Below, piece by piece: positions 1 to 10,422 of a stretch of 64,000 nucleotides of DNA (within the stretch, counting starts at the first letter, position 1; each line of letters opens with the position of its first letter). Source of the stretch: Bradyrhizobium sp. AZCC 2176 (GTDB lineage Bacteria; Pseudomonadota; Alphaproteobacteria; Rhizobiales; Xanthobacteraceae); the NCBI RefSeq assembly GCF_036924645.1, contig NZ_JAZHRX010000001.1, positions 4,119,501 through 4,183,500 on the forward strand, written 5' to 3'. The position numbers and the translations under genes were made by a program. The notes under the pieces were generated by a model. That model searched no databases. It was not told the DNA's origin and was given only the letters and a program-made list of their open reading frames with translations.

Positions 1-1162
1 CAAGCAGCAGCGAGTAGCTCTCGAGAGTTGGCAACGGCTGGGTCAGAATATGCTCGACCTCGGCATCGAGTACGGACAAATGCACTGCTTGGGCGATACG
101 ATCCGCCAGTTCGCTTTCCGGCCTCAGCAGATCGCCGATTTCGCCGTTCAATCGATCAGTCCAGACCACTTGGTTGTTGCGCGCTTCGGAGAGTTCGGCG
201 GTCACCATGATCTTGCCTGCATCCGCAACATAGGCGCCGCTGAGGACATAAGTGGCGCCAAGATGCGCCGACACCTCTCCGACATCGTCCGCGCGGCCGC
301 GGAACACGGCCGTCGACAGGCGTGAAATCACCTTCAGGTCCGCCGCCTTCGACAGTCGCCAGATCACGCTGTCGGCAATCAGGTTGCCGATATCGAAAAG
401 TGCTGGGCTGTCGCTCCTCGCAGAGAAGGGGATCACAGCAATGGTCGGCTGCATGGCCGTTCCATAGTCGTGCCGCCGAGTAAGGCTTGGATGCGGACTA
501 GCCGGGCCAACGCGATATGCCCGAACCGGCTTGTCAAAATGCTTGAGAATGCATTCGCCAAGGTCTTCGCACGACGCATCGACCCCGTGCGTTAGTTCGT
601 CGCGCGCCGCGGCGCTGCCGATGGTCTCTCCGGGATTCGCCAGAGTGGCCAGGGCCGCCGCCAGTTGCTCGTGGGCCGACGCGCTGGCAATCGTCTCGCC
701 CGGGCCGGCCAGCGTCGCCAGCCGCGCCGCCAGGTTTACTCCGGTCCCGTAGATATCGATCCCGTCGCTCCACGCCATCGCGGCATTGATTCCGGCGCGC
801 AGGTCGAAATGCTGGTCTTCGGGCAGGCTGGCGTTCTGCGCGGCAAGTGTTCGGTGCATCGCCGCGGCGGCATCAGCGGCGTCAGGCACCGTCTCGAAAC
901 GCGCCAGAAGGCCGTCACCCAGACTCTTCACCAGGATACCGTGATAGCGCGGCAGTATCTCAGTAGTGACGACACCGACAAAATCTGCCCATCGGCGAAC
1001 GGTGAAAGCTTCGTGCTCTCGCATGAGCCGCACCGATTCCACGAGATCAACCAGCAGCACGACGGTTTCTTGGCGCACGAGTGCGACGCCTGCCCCAGGA
1101 ACAACAAATCGCCCGGTCGTGGCGGCTTGTTCTTCGCCTTTGTCCACCGCCTCATCGTTCAT
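1..1162 (-). CDS. Class III adenylate/guanylate cyclase with C-terminal TolB/FlgO-like domain, partial
   Basis: An open frame runs from an ATG at 1162 to the left edge without a stop, about 387 residues; the end of the gene is missing. The N-terminal third is a class III nucleotide cyclase catalytic domain: the first metal-binding Asp in VVLLVDLVES, the second in KSLGDGLLARF, and a substrate-contact motif GTGVNLAARL. This enzyme would make cAMP (or cGMP) from the nucleoside triphosphate. From about residue 225 the sequence (PTIAVIPFSA..., then a segment ending in ATYVLSGAYV) resembles the TolB/FlgO-like fold that in rhizobial cyclases often precedes TPR repeats; that part lies outside. No transmembrane segment is visible, so it is probably cytosolic. 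Oddity: a 23-residue segment just after NLAARL is present twice in tandem. Family assignment is firm; substrate and activity are inferred. Confidence 0.85.
   Translation of the reverse strand, partial: MNDEAVDKGEEQAATTGRFVVPGAGVALVRQETVVLLVDLVESVRLMREHEAFTVRRWADFVGVVTTEILPRYHGILVKSLGDGLLARFETVPDAADAAAAMHRTLAAQNASLPEDQHFDLRAGINAAMAWSDGIDIYGTGVNLAARLATLAGPGETIASASAHEQLAAALATLANPGETIGSAAARDELTHGVDASCEDLGECILKHFDKPVRAYRVGPASPHPSLTRRHDYGTAMQPTIAVIPFSARSDSPALFDIGNLIADSVIWRLSKAADLKVISRLSTAVFRGRADDVGEVSAHLGATYVLSGAYVADAGKIMVTAELSEARNNQVVWTDRLNGEIGDLLRPESELADRIAQAVHLSVLDAEVEHILTQPLPTLESYSLLL
584..721 (-). repeat. 69-bp in-frame tandem duplication inside the cyclase gene
   Basis: Two adjacent 69-bp units (653-721 and 584-652) encode LATLAGPGETIASASAHEQL plus three residues and LATLANPGETIGSAAARDEL plus three residues. 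The two peptides agree at most positions, with a strict 23-codon period. The copies have diverged at several bases, so this is an established duplication and not an assembly stutter. It lies at the end of the catalytic domain. Confidence 0.9.
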
Positions 1163-1491
1163 GTTGAACCAATTTCGTGATCCTGGTCCTCCATCTTAGA
1201 TGGTATGAAACCCCACGCAAGAGCCGCGCGAAAGCACTCGGAATCAAGAGCTGCCGGCCACGGCGGGGCCTTGGCGAGCAAAACCGATCGAGGGCGCGTC
1301 GCAATTCTAAAGCGATCAAGCGGTGCCGCGCTGGATAAGGTTGTACATCGAACTCACATATCGGTACGGTCCCGAGAAGAGAAATTGCTCTTATCCTGAG
1401 CCGCGGAGGCGAAGGTGATGGCTGATCAGACTATTGCTAAAAACATCGAATTGCCGAGACACCGAAGCAACTCCACACAAAAAATCTCCCG
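1163..1491. other. Intergenic region, divergent promoters expected
   Basis: This gap separates the cyclase (minus) from the MFS gene (plus). I see no supported coding sequence. A short inverted repeat CCATC-TTA-GATGG (1191-1203) lies about 30 bases upstream of the cyclase start and could be a protein-binding site. I could not identify convincing -35/-10 pairs. Confidence 0.5.
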
Positions 1492-2793
1492 ATGCATCTC
1501 CCCTTCTTCTACGGCTGGCTGATCGTTGCGGTGACGTTTGTCACCATGGCGATCGGCGTCAATGCGCGGACGGCGTTCTCGCTGTTCTTTCCGCCGATCA
1601 TCTCCGAGTTCGGATGGGAGCGCGGCGTCACGGCCGGCGCCTTCTCCTTCGGCTTCGTGGTGTCGGGTGCCGTCAGTCCGCTGATCGGGCGCATGATGGA
1701 TCGCTTCGGGCCGCGCGCGGTGATGGAGCTCGGCGCCGCGCTGATGGGCGGCGGGCTGTTGCTTGCACCGCTGACGACGCAGCCCTGGCATCTCTATCTC
1801 ACGATCGGCGTGCTGGTCGGCGCGGGGAGCGTGTGCCTCGGCTATTCCGGCCAATCGCTGTTTCTGCCGAACTGGTTCATTCGCCGCCGCGGGCTCGCCA
1901 TGGGGCTCGCCTTTGCCGGCGTCGGCATCGGATCGGTGACCTTGCTGCCGTGGGTGCAGCATCTGATCGAACAGACCGGCTGGCGCACCGCCTGCACCGC
2001 GATGGGCATCCTGGTGCTCGCCGTGCTCGCGCCGATCAACCTCGTGCTGCGCAAGCGCCCGGAGGATATCGGGCTGCGACCGGATGGCGATGCGGCGCCA
2101 TCGGCGACATCGGCCGCACCTCGCTCGAACGTCGTCGATCCCGTGTGGGCCAATACCGACTGGACGCTGCGCCGCGCGCTGCGCACCGCGCGATTCTGGT
2201 GGATTTCGTTCGGTTACTTCTGTGGCCTGTACGTCTGGTACGCGGTGCAGGTGCACCAGACCAAATTCCTGCTCGACATCGGCTTCAGCGCCAACGTCGC
2301 GGTGTGGGCGCTCGGTGTCGTCAGCCTGCTCGGCATACCCGGCCAGATCTGGCTCGGGCATCTTTCCGACCGGATCGGGCGCGAATGGATCTGGGCCATC
2401 AGCTGCGCCGGCTTTGCGATCTGCTTCGCCGCGCTGATCGCCTTGAAATTCGCAGCCGCATTGCCGCTGGTCTATCTCATGATCTTCACCCAAGGCGTGC
2501 TCGGCTACGGGCTGACCTCGGTCATGGGCGCGGTGGTGCTCGAAATCTTTCAGGGCAAGCAATACGGCAGCATCTTTGGCACCATCATGCTGGCGGCGCT
2601 GGCCGGCGGCGCGGCAGGCCCGTGGGCGACCGGGCTGCTGTACGATCTTTCAGGCAGCTATACGCTGGCGTTCGCGATCGGCATCGCCATCAGCATCCTG
2701 TCGGCGGTTGCGATCTGGCGCGCGTCGCCGGGCAAGGTGAGGGCGGTCGCGGGACAAATGCACAAGGCACATATCAAGAGCGGCGCGGGCTAG
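1492..2793 (+). CDS. MFS transporter, oxalate/formate-antiporter or monocarboxylate type
   Basis: A 433-residue polytopic membrane protein with about 12 hydrophobic segments, starting MHLPFFYGWLIVAVTF. The first helix and the loop DRFGPR after helix 2 are typical of the OFA/monocarboxylate branch of the major facilitator superfamily; a second MFS-type loop, HLSDRIGREW, follows the central cytoplasmic loop in the second half. Such proteins usually exchange or take up small organic acids across the inner membrane. The substrate cannot be read from sequence. Length is normal. It stands alone, with a convergent TetR gene downstream that is more likely linked to the P450 on its other side. Confidence 0.85.
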   Translation: MHLPFFYGWLIVAVTFVTMAIGVNARTAFSLFFPPIISEFGWERGVTAGAFSFGFVVSGAVSPLIGRMMDRFGPRAVMELGAALMGGGLLLAPLTTQPWHLYLTIGVLVGAGSVCLGYSGQSLFLPNWFIRRRGLAMGLAFAGVGIGSVTLLPWVQHLIEQTGWRTACTAMGILVLAVLAPINLVLRKRPEDIGLRPDGDAAPSATSAAPRSNVVDPVWANTDWTLRRALRTARFWWISFGYFCGLYVWYAVQVHQTKFLLDIGFSANVAVWALGVVSLLGIPGQIWLGHLSDRIGREWIWAISCAGFAICFAALIALKFAAALPLVYLMIFTQGVLGYGLTSVMGAVVLEIFQGKQYGSIFGTIMLAALAGGAAGPWATGLLYDLSGSYTLAFAIGIAISILSAVAIWRASPGKVRAVAGQMHKAHIKSGAG

Positions 2794-2869
2794 CTGCCGT
2801 AATTGCAAGGCGCTCGATCGCTGCCCATCGAGGGCCCGCTTCAATGCAGAGCGGTTTCCGCAGCACGCC

Positions 2870-3481
2870 TCACGCCGCTGAAATTCCCATCGCCCGCTGC
2901 AGGTCGCCGATGGCGCGAAAAAAGCTGTCGGGTGACGTGGTCTCGGGATCGATCAGGCGGTGCAGACGGAAACCGTCCTCCAGCGCCAGCACCAGCGCGC
3001 CGGCCCATGTCGGATTGAGGATTGTCGTCCTGCCGCTGTTTCTCGCCGTGGTCTCGATGATGTCGGTGACCAGTTTTCGCCGGGCGCGCAGCCGCTTGGC
3101 GAGTTCGGGCCGGCGTTTTTCGGCGCGCGCCACGAACAGGATCATTTCCATGTGCAAGAGGGGCGAGCGGCCGAGCGGATCCTGCTGGCTGCGGTCCATG
3201 GTCTTCAGCGCATCGATGAAATCCGCAAGGTTCTTGTGCTTCTCGAGCAGATCGCGGATGCGCCCGATGGATTGCTCGACGTGATCCTCGAGCATGGCGA
3301 TGATCAGTTCGTCCTTGCTCTTGAAGTTCGAATAGAACGCCCCGCGCGTGAAGCCGGCCGCCGCCGCGATCGCCTCGATGCTGGCGCCGCCGATTCCCTG
3401 TTCCTCGAACACACGCGCCGCCGCCTCGAACAGCTTTTCGCGGGTATCGTCCCGTGTGGGTCTCGTTCGCACTCTTGACAT
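2870..3481 (-). CDS. TetR/AcrR family transcriptional regulator
   Basis: 203 residues with an N-terminal TetR DNA-binding domain at about residues 12-60 (RDDTREKLFEAAARVFEEQG, then the recognition helix region FTRGAFYSNFKSKDEL). The C-terminal ligand-binding half is variable, as usual in the family. It is transcribed divergently from the cytochrome P450 gene across a 102-bp gap holding a 26-bp inverted repeat, so it probably represses itself and the P450 in response to an unknown small molecule. Those regulatory roles are inferred from layout. Confidence 0.9.
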   Translation of the reverse strand: MSRVRTRPTRDDTREKLFEAAARVFEEQGIGGASIEAIAAAAGFTRGAFYSNFKSKDELIIAMLEDHVEQSIGRIRDLLEKHKNLADFIDALKTMDRSQQDPLGRSPLLHMEMILFVARAEKRRPELAKRLRARRKLVTDIIETTARNSGRTTILNPTWAGALVLALEDGFRLHRLIDPETTSPDSFFRAIGDLQRAMGISAA

Positions 3482-3504
3482 CCGCCCAGTTTAGGCGAGA
3501 ATGC

Positions 3505-3530
3505 AACTCAATACAATAATGTATCGAGTT
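3505..3530. promoter_or_regulatory. Inverted-repeat operator between TetR regulator and P450
   Basis: AACTCAATACA (3505-3515), a 4-base spacer ATAA, and TGTATCGAGTT (3520-3530) form 11-bp arms with one mismatch. It lies 24 bases upstream of the regulator start and 53 bases upstream of the P450 start, where a TetR dimer would shut off both divergent promoters. The palindrome is direct observation; binding by this TetR is inference. Confidence 0.75.
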
Positions 3531-3583
3531 TCAGTCGACCGGGGGAACGCGCTGAACTGCGCCAGCAACCAGTTGAGGTCACC

Positions 3584-4816
<1,233 letters not shown>

Positions 4817-4854
4817 CCGCCTCGCGGCGGTTTTTAGCCCCGGCGGCGGCCATA

Positions 4855-4976
4855 GCGTTTTCCAGCGAAACCCTGCCCCGGACCTGATCCGGGGTGGATC
4901 CTGGTTCGCGTAAAGAAAACGCGTCAAAACAAAAACCTAGAGCCCGGTTCTGATTTAATCAGAACCGGGGCTCTAG
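4855..4976. repeat. Nested palindromic repeats downstream of the P450
   Basis: An outer pair GCGTTTTC (4855-4862) and GAAAACGC (4915-4922) encloses an inner hairpin CCCCGGA-cctga-TCCGGGG (4876-4894). A separate hairpin follows at 4937-4976 (about 19-bp arms from CTAGAGC to GCTCTAG with one bulge). The outer pair recurs at 8747-8790 without the inner hairpin, so one short repeat appears to have inserted into another. The 4937-4976 hairpin may also terminate the P450 transcript. Confidence 0.75.
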
Positions 4977-5110
4977 TTGGAGAGCCGGGTGGGGCGCCTG
5001 TCAGTATGACGCTGTGACTTCGCCGCACTTCTCTCTATATTCCGGGCTGCTCCGGGGCCGGGTTCGGCGTAGCGCGCCCTGCGCGCCGGGGCGGTTCAAG
5101 GGGAGATACC

Positions 5111-8100
5111 GTGCAGACGACGCTGCTCGGCCTGGCAATCGCCTTCATCATTGCGTTGATTGCCGCGCTTGTCGGGCCGTATTTTATTGACTGGAGCCAG
5201 TTCCGGCCGCAATTCGAGGCTGAGGCGACGCGGATCATCGGCGCGCCGGTCCGTGTCGGCGGCAAGCTCGACGCACGGCTATTGCCCGCGCCGTCGCTGC
5301 AACTGCACTCGGTCGCGGTCGGCGGCGCCAACGATCTCGGCAAGGTTCGCGCCGACAAGCTCGACGTGGAATTCAGCCTGGGCTCGCTGATGCGCGGTGA
5401 GGTGCGCGCGACCGAATTGACGATCAACGGCATGTCGCTCGATCTCGGGCTCGACGCCAAGGGGCGGATCGACTGGCCGGCGACGACCGGGACGGTCAAT
5501 CTGGGGTCGCTGGCGATCGATCGGCTCAATCTCACTGGCCGCATCGCCTTGCACGATGCGAACAGCCGCAGCACGCTTGAACTCAACGACATCGCCTTTG
5601 GCGGCGACGTGCGCTCGCTGGCCGGCTCGATCCGCGGCGACGGCAATTTCATGCTGTCGGGCACGCGCTACCCGTTTCGGGTCTCTTCGGGGCAGGGGCC
5701 GGACGGCAACGGCACCCGCGTTCATCTCAATATCGATCCGGGGCAGCGCCCGCTCGCCATCGATCTCGACGGTATCCTGAATTTCGATACCCGCGCCCCG
5801 CGCTTCGAGGGCGCGATGACGCTCGTCGCTCCTCCCGGACAGAAGGGCAAGGGCAACGATCCACCGTGGCGTATCGCGGCGAAAGTCAAAACCGATTACT
5901 CGGCGGCCAGGCTCGAACAAGTCGAGGTGACCTACGGCGCCGAGGAGCGCGCGCTAAAACTCTCCGGCAACGGCGACATTCGCTTCGGCGCATCGCCGCT
6001 GTTGCGTGCGGCGCTTTCGGCGCGCCAGCTCGATGCCGACAGATTCGTCACCAAGGACAATGCCGCCGAACCAGCCCGCGCGTTACCGGCGCTGCGGGCG
6101 ATCGCTTCGGTTACTCCGCATCTGCCGATCCCCGCGCAGATCGAACTCGCGTCCGAGCAGGTCATGCTGGGCGGACGCCCATTGCAGGACATCGCTGCCG
6201 AGCTGGAAGGCGACGCCAAATCCTGGCGCATCCACAGGCTGGAGTTCCGCGCGCCCGGCGCAACCAGGGTTTCGCTCAGCGAGGCCGGTGCGAAGAGCGT
6301 TGCGCCGGACCGGTTCAAGGCCGCGCTCAGCGTCGAATCCTCCGATCCCGAGGCGCTGCTGACCTGGCTGCAGGGCCGCGGCGAGATCGCCTATCGCAGC
6401 CAGAAGCCGCTTCGGCTGCGCGGCGACGTGACCGTGGCGCCCGAAGGTGTTGCCATCGACACCATGAAGGCTGACATCGAAGGCGGCACGGTGGAGGGGC
6501 GGGTGATGGTGTCGCACCGGCAAACCGATCGCGGCTCCCGGATCGATGCGGAACTGAAGGCGGAGCGTCTCGATCTCGATGCCGCCACCGCCTTTGCGCG
6601 GTCGCTGGCGGGACCGCAGGGCGAGTGGCCGGACGAGGGAAGGCTTTCCCTTGACATCGGCCAGGCCACCTCGGCCGGCCAGGAGCTTAGTCCGCTGCTC
6701 GCCAGATTGGCCTACTCGCCGGCGAAGTTGGCGCTTGAGCAGTTGAAGATCGGCCGGTTTGAGAGCGTGACGCTGGATGGCGCCGGCAATTTCGACCGGG
6801 CCAATGCGACCGGGTGGTTCGCGCTCAATTCGAGTGCAGCCTCGCTCGATCGGTTGACCAGCCTGATCGTTCCATTTTCTCCGGCACTGGCGGCGCGCCT
6901 CAATGCCATGGGGACCAGCCCGGGCCCGGCGCGCCTGAAACTGGCGCTCGACCTCACCAAGAATGCCGGGCAGTCGGATCGGGTCCAGGCACGCGCCGTC
7001 GCCGATCTGGATTCCACGACGCTCAAGGGCGTCACCACGATCACCGCTCAGCCGGCCGTCGCGGCGCTTCAGGGCACCGATTTCGCCGCACTCCGGCACA
7101 GTGAAGTCGGAATCGAGGCGAAATGGTCGTCCCAGCAAGGCCGTGCCTTGTTGGCATTGCTCGGCCTCGATCGCGCCGTCACCGCAGGCGATGGACCGGC
7201 GCAATTCGAGACTACCGCGACCGGCGCGTGGGGTGCGCCGTTGCGGCTCAAGGCAAAGATCTCGGGAACGGGACTCGATGCCGAAGCGGAAGGCTCCGCC
7301 GAACCTTGGGCGCAGGAGGCCAAGGCCAGTCTCTCCTTAAAAGTTCGCAGCGCCGATTTCGGGCCGCTGCTCGATCTCAAGCCGGCGGATACGTTGGCGC
7401 AGAACATCGGCCTGTCGTCACGCGTGCAGCTCACCGGCAACCGGCTGACCTTCGACGATCTCGACAGCAGCATCAGTGGTTCGCGCCTGCGCGGCCGCGT
7501 CGCGGTGACGCTCGGCGAGAAGGATATCGAGGGTGAAATCGGCGCCGAGCAGCTCGCGCTGGCGCCGGCCTTTGCCCTGGCACTCGGTGCTGCCGGACAC
7601 GATGCTGCCGAGCCGCTCGGCGCTGGACTGGCGAAGGGCTGGCGCGGCCGGATCGCGTTTCAGGCGTTGCGCGGCGTGCTTCCGGGTGGAAGCGAATTGC
7701 GCCCGGTGAGCGGGGTGATCAAGAGCGACGGCCAGTCGCTGACCTTCGATGCCATCAAAGGCAAGATCGGCGGCGGCGATGTCACCGCCAGCATGGATGT
7801 CAAGCCAGGCGCGAACGGAATCGTGTTGAACGCGAGCCTCCAGTTCTCCGATGTCGACGGCACGGCGCTGCGCTATCGCAACCTCGCGATGCCCGCCGGC
7901 CGCGCATCGATGCAGATGACGCTGACGAGCCAGGGCCGCAGCGCCTCGGCGCTGGCAGGCGCGCTGTCCGGCAGCGGAACGCTGACGCTGGAGGCGGCCA
8001 GGATTTCAGGCCTCGATCCGCGCGCTTTCGAAGTAGCGGTCCGCGCCAATGACAGCGGGCAGGCCAAGGACGACGTCCGGCTGAAGCAGATCGTCGAATC

Positions 8101-8743
8101 CGCTCTTCCGGCCGGCGCGTTTGCGGTTCCTTCTGCGCAAATCCCGTTCACCGTCAGGGACGGCCGGTTTCGCGTGGGCGCCACGACGCTGGACGGCAAT
8201 GGTGTGCGGGCCACCGTCTCCGGCGGATACGATATCGCCGCCGATCAGGCCGATATCCGCGCCGCGCTTTCCCTGACGATGACGACCGGGCGTCCGGAGA
8301 TTCAACTGCTTGCCGTCGGCACGCCCGACGCGCTGAGCCGTAGCGTCGACGTTGCGCCTTTGTCTTCGTGGCTGGCGGTGCGCGCGATCGACCACGAAAC
8401 CCGAAGGCTCGATGCCATCGAACGTGGCGAGCCGCCGCCGCCGGCACCACCGCCAATCGTGCTGCCTGCGGATGGACAATTGCCGATACCGGAGGCGGCG
8501 CCGCCGCCCGCGCCGGTGACCCCAAAGGGTCGCGACCCACGGCGGCCTCCGGCGAAGAAGACGACGGCGCCGCGTCCGCCCGTCGTCAATGCGCCGCCTG
8601 CGCCCGTCGCGGGCCAACCGCAGGTCGCGCCGTTGCCGCCGCCGATCGATGTGAGGCCCGCGCCGGGCGCCGCCAGGCCGAAGCCACGTCCGCCGCTTGC
8701 GCTGACGCCGCAGGTCGCCAATCCGCCGCCGCGTTCCAACTAA
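5111..8743 (+). CDS. AsmA family protein, large
   Basis: 1210 residues from a GTG start. An N-terminal membrane anchor (LLGLAIAFIIALIAALVGPYFI) is followed by the conserved AsmA opening with INW-like IDWSQFRPQFE and the phrase LPAPSLQLHSV. The long beta-rich body and C-terminal AsmA-like region (ISGLDPRAFEVAVRA...) belong to the AsmA/TamB/YhdP group, which spans the periplasm and is linked to lipid traffic to the outer membrane. The last 130 residues are proline-rich and low in complexity (PPPPAPPPIVLP, then PPAPV repeats), an unusual tail, possibly wall-associated. The gene is convergent with the ABC-F gene. The GTG is preferred because GGGGAGA precedes it. Confidence 0.88.
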   Translation: MQTTLLGLAIAFIIALIAALVGPYFIDWSQFRPQFEAEATRIIGAPVRVGGKLDARLLPAPSLQLHSVAVGGANDLGKVRADKLDVEFSLGSLMRGEVRATELTINGMSLDLGLDAKGRIDWPATTGTVNLGSLAIDRLNLTGRIALHDANSRSTLELNDIAFGGDVRSLAGSIRGDGNFMLSGTRYPFRVSSGQGPDGNGTRVHLNIDPGQRPLAIDLDGILNFDTRAPRFEGAMTLVAPPGQKGKGNDPPWRIAAKVKTDYSAARLEQVEVTYGAEERALKLSGNGDIRFGASPLLRAALSARQLDADRFVTKDNAAEPARALPALRAIASVTPHLPIPAQIELASEQVMLGGRPLQDIAAELEGDAKSWRIHRLEFRAPGATRVSLSEAGAKSVAPDRFKAALSVESSDPEALLTWLQGRGEIAYRSQKPLRLRGDVTVAPEGVAIDTMKADIEGGTVEGRVMVSHRQTDRGSRIDAELKAERLDLDAATAFARSLAGPQGEWPDEGRLSLDIGQATSAGQELSPLLARLAYSPAKLALEQLKIGRFESVTLDGAGNFDRANATGWFALNSSAASLDRLTSLIVPFSPALAARLNAMGTSPGPARLKLALDLTKNAGQSDRVQARAVADLDSTTLKGVTTITAQPAVAALQGTDFAALRHSEVGIEAKWSSQQGRALLALLGLDRAVTAGDGPAQFETTATGAWGAPLRLKAKISGTGLDAEAEGSAEPWAQEAKASLSLKVRSADFGPLLDLKPADTLAQNIGLSSRVQLTGNRLTFDDLDSSISGSRLRGRVAVTLGEKDIEGEIGAEQLALAPAFALALGAAGHDAAEPLGAGLAKGWRGRIAFQALRGVLPGGSELRPVSGVIKSDGQSLTFDAIKGKIGGGDVTASMDVKPGANGIVLNASLQFSDVDGTALRYRNLAMPAGRASMQMTLTSQGRSASALAGALSGSGTLTLEAARISGLDPRAFEVAVRANDSGQAKDDVRLKQIVESALPAGAFAVPSAQIPFTVRDGRFRVGATTLDGNGVRATVSGGYDIAADQADIRAALSLTMTTGRPEIQLLAVGTPDALSRSVDVAPLSSWLAVRAIDHETRRLDAIERGEPPPPAPPPIVLPADGQLPIPEAAPPPAPVTPKGRDPRRPPAKKTTAPRPPVVNAPPAPVAGQPQVAPLPPPIDVRPAPGAARPKPRPPLALTPQVANPPPRSN

Positions 8744-8746
8744 AGC

Positions 8747-8839
8747 GTTTTCAAGCGAAGTGGGAGCCGGTTCGCGTGAAGAAAACGCGTCAATCAGGAA
8801 TCTAGCGCCTTTTCCGTTTCGATTACGTCGAAACGGAAA
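8747..8839. repeat. Palindromic repeats between convergent AsmA and ABC-F genes, possible bidirectional terminator
   Basis: GCGTTTTC...GAAAACGC at 8747-8790 matches the repeat at 4855-4922. It is followed by a perfect hairpin TTTCCGTTTCGA (8811-8822), 5-base loop, TCGAAACGGAAA (8828-8839). The last codons and the stop codon of the ABC-F gene (stop at 8823-8825) lie inside this hairpin, so the repeat supplies the end of that protein. The position between two convergent stops suits a bidirectional terminator. Confidence 0.75.
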
Positions 8840-10422
8840 GACTCTGGCCGAGCGCAAGCTCCCGCCCGATTCCGATCGCCTGGAGAAATGTCTCGTCGTG
8901 GCTGACCACGATCAGCGCGCCGTCGAATCCTTTCAGCGCATTTTCCAGTTCCTCGATCGAGGTAAGATCGAGATGGTTGGTCGGCTCGTCCAGCAGCAGG
9001 AGGAACGGCGGCTGCGGGCGTGCGAAGACGCAGGCGAGGCCCGCGCGCAGCCGCTCGCCGCCTGAGAGCGTTGCCGCGATCTGCAGTGCCGCCCGGTTAC
9101 GGAACGCAAACCGCGCCAGCGCGGCGTGCGCCTCGTTGGCCGAGAGCTCCGGATTCAGGCGACGCAGATTGTCGAGAATGCTCAGCCTGGGATCGAGCAG
9201 GCCGATGTGCTGATCGAGCACGGCAATGCGGTCGGTGAGGCAGTTGATGTCGCCGCTCGCGGGTTTCAGCTCGCCGGTGATCAAGCGGAACAAGGTGGTC
9301 TTGCCACTTCCGTTGGCGCCGCGGACGGCGATCCGATCGGGCCCGCGAACCCAAAATGACAGCGGTCCGAATAGATGGCGCTCCCCGAAGGCCATCGCCA
9401 CATCCCTGAAGGCGATGAGTTCGCGCCCGCCGGGCAGATCGGTGCGCGGCAGATCGATCGAAAGCGGCGTCAGGATCTCGACCTGCGCTTTGGCCATCTC
9501 CAGCGCCTCGGTGCGCTCGCCGATCAGGCGGCCCGCGAGCTGGCTCTGGCGTGCGGCGCTGTTCTCGGCGCGCTCCTTCTCGCGGTCCATGAACATCTTG
9601 TCTTCGATGCCCTTGGCGCGCCAGGCGCGGCCGGCCTTGTCGCGTCGCGCCTTCTTTTCCCGCGCCTTCTGCAAGGCGCGTTCGGTATTGCGTAGGGCGT
9701 CCGAAGCGCGCTCGAGGTCCTCGGCGGCGCGGGCCCGGGCCGCCTCGCGCGCCTCGGCAAAGGCCGACCACGCGCCGCCGAATATGCTGATGCCGACCGG
9801 CGTCAGCTCGACGATGCGGTCGACGCGTTCCAAGAGCGCGCGGTCGTGGCTGGCGACGAGGACGCCGCCCTGCCAGCGTTCGAGCAACTGCGCCACGGCC
9901 TGCCGGCCACAGGTGTCGAGATTGTTGGTGGGCTCGTCCAGCAGCAGCAGGTCGGGCGCCTCGATCAGGAGGCGCGCCAGCGCGACCCGGGTTCGCTCGC
10001 CGCCCGCTCAACGAGACGATCGGGCGGTGCAGCGGCAACGACGGCAGTCCGGCTTCGGCCAGCGCCGCCTGTATCCTCGCTTCCAGTGTCCAGTCCGCCT
10101 CCGCCGCGTCATCGAGCGAGCCTTCGCCGCGCTCGAGCCGGCGCAGGCGGGCAAGGCCGGCGGCGACGCCGAGTGCTTCGTCGACCGTCAGCCGTTCATC
10201 GGTCAGTTGCGCGAGCATGCCGATCGAACCGATGCGTTGCAGCGATCCGCCTGCTGGTTCGATCCCGCCCGCGATCAGGCGAAGCAAGGTGGATTTGCCG
10301 CAGCCGTTGCGGCCGACAAGGCCGGTGCGCTCACGCCCCAGGGCGAGCGTCAATCGATCGAACAGCGGGCGTCCGTCAGGCGTGGCGAGGGAGATGGAAT
10401 CCAGAACGAGAAAGGCAGGCAT
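8823..10422 (-). pseudogene. ABC-F family ATPase (Uup/EttA-like) with a +1 frameshift
   Basis: Two ATP-binding cassettes in one soluble protein without membrane segments, the ABC-F layout; such proteins act on the ribosome. The first half, from ATG 10422, has Walker A GRNGCGKST. Its signature motif reads PIVSLSG and is then broken: the remainder (ERTRVALARLLIEAP, LLLLDEPTNNLD, second Walker A GANGSGKTT, signature LSGGERLRAGLA) continues in another frame to 8823. One extra C on the plus strand in the run at 10003-10005 (extra G in the coding strand, GGCGGC becoming GGGCGGC) explains it. Without that base the protein would be about 532 residues, normal for the family. It is either a recent pseudogene or a base-calling error; the rest of the gene looks intact. 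Confidence 0.85.

Noticed and set aside
1426..2562. 378-codon minus-strand frame opposite the MFS gene
   Set aside because: Arg/His/Gln-rich composition typical of the antisense frame of a GC-rich membrane protein gene; the plus-strand gene has clear helices and MFS motifs.
6083..7204. Long antisense frame inside the AsmA gene
   Set aside because: Shadow of codon bias; no start signals, motifs or homology-like features.
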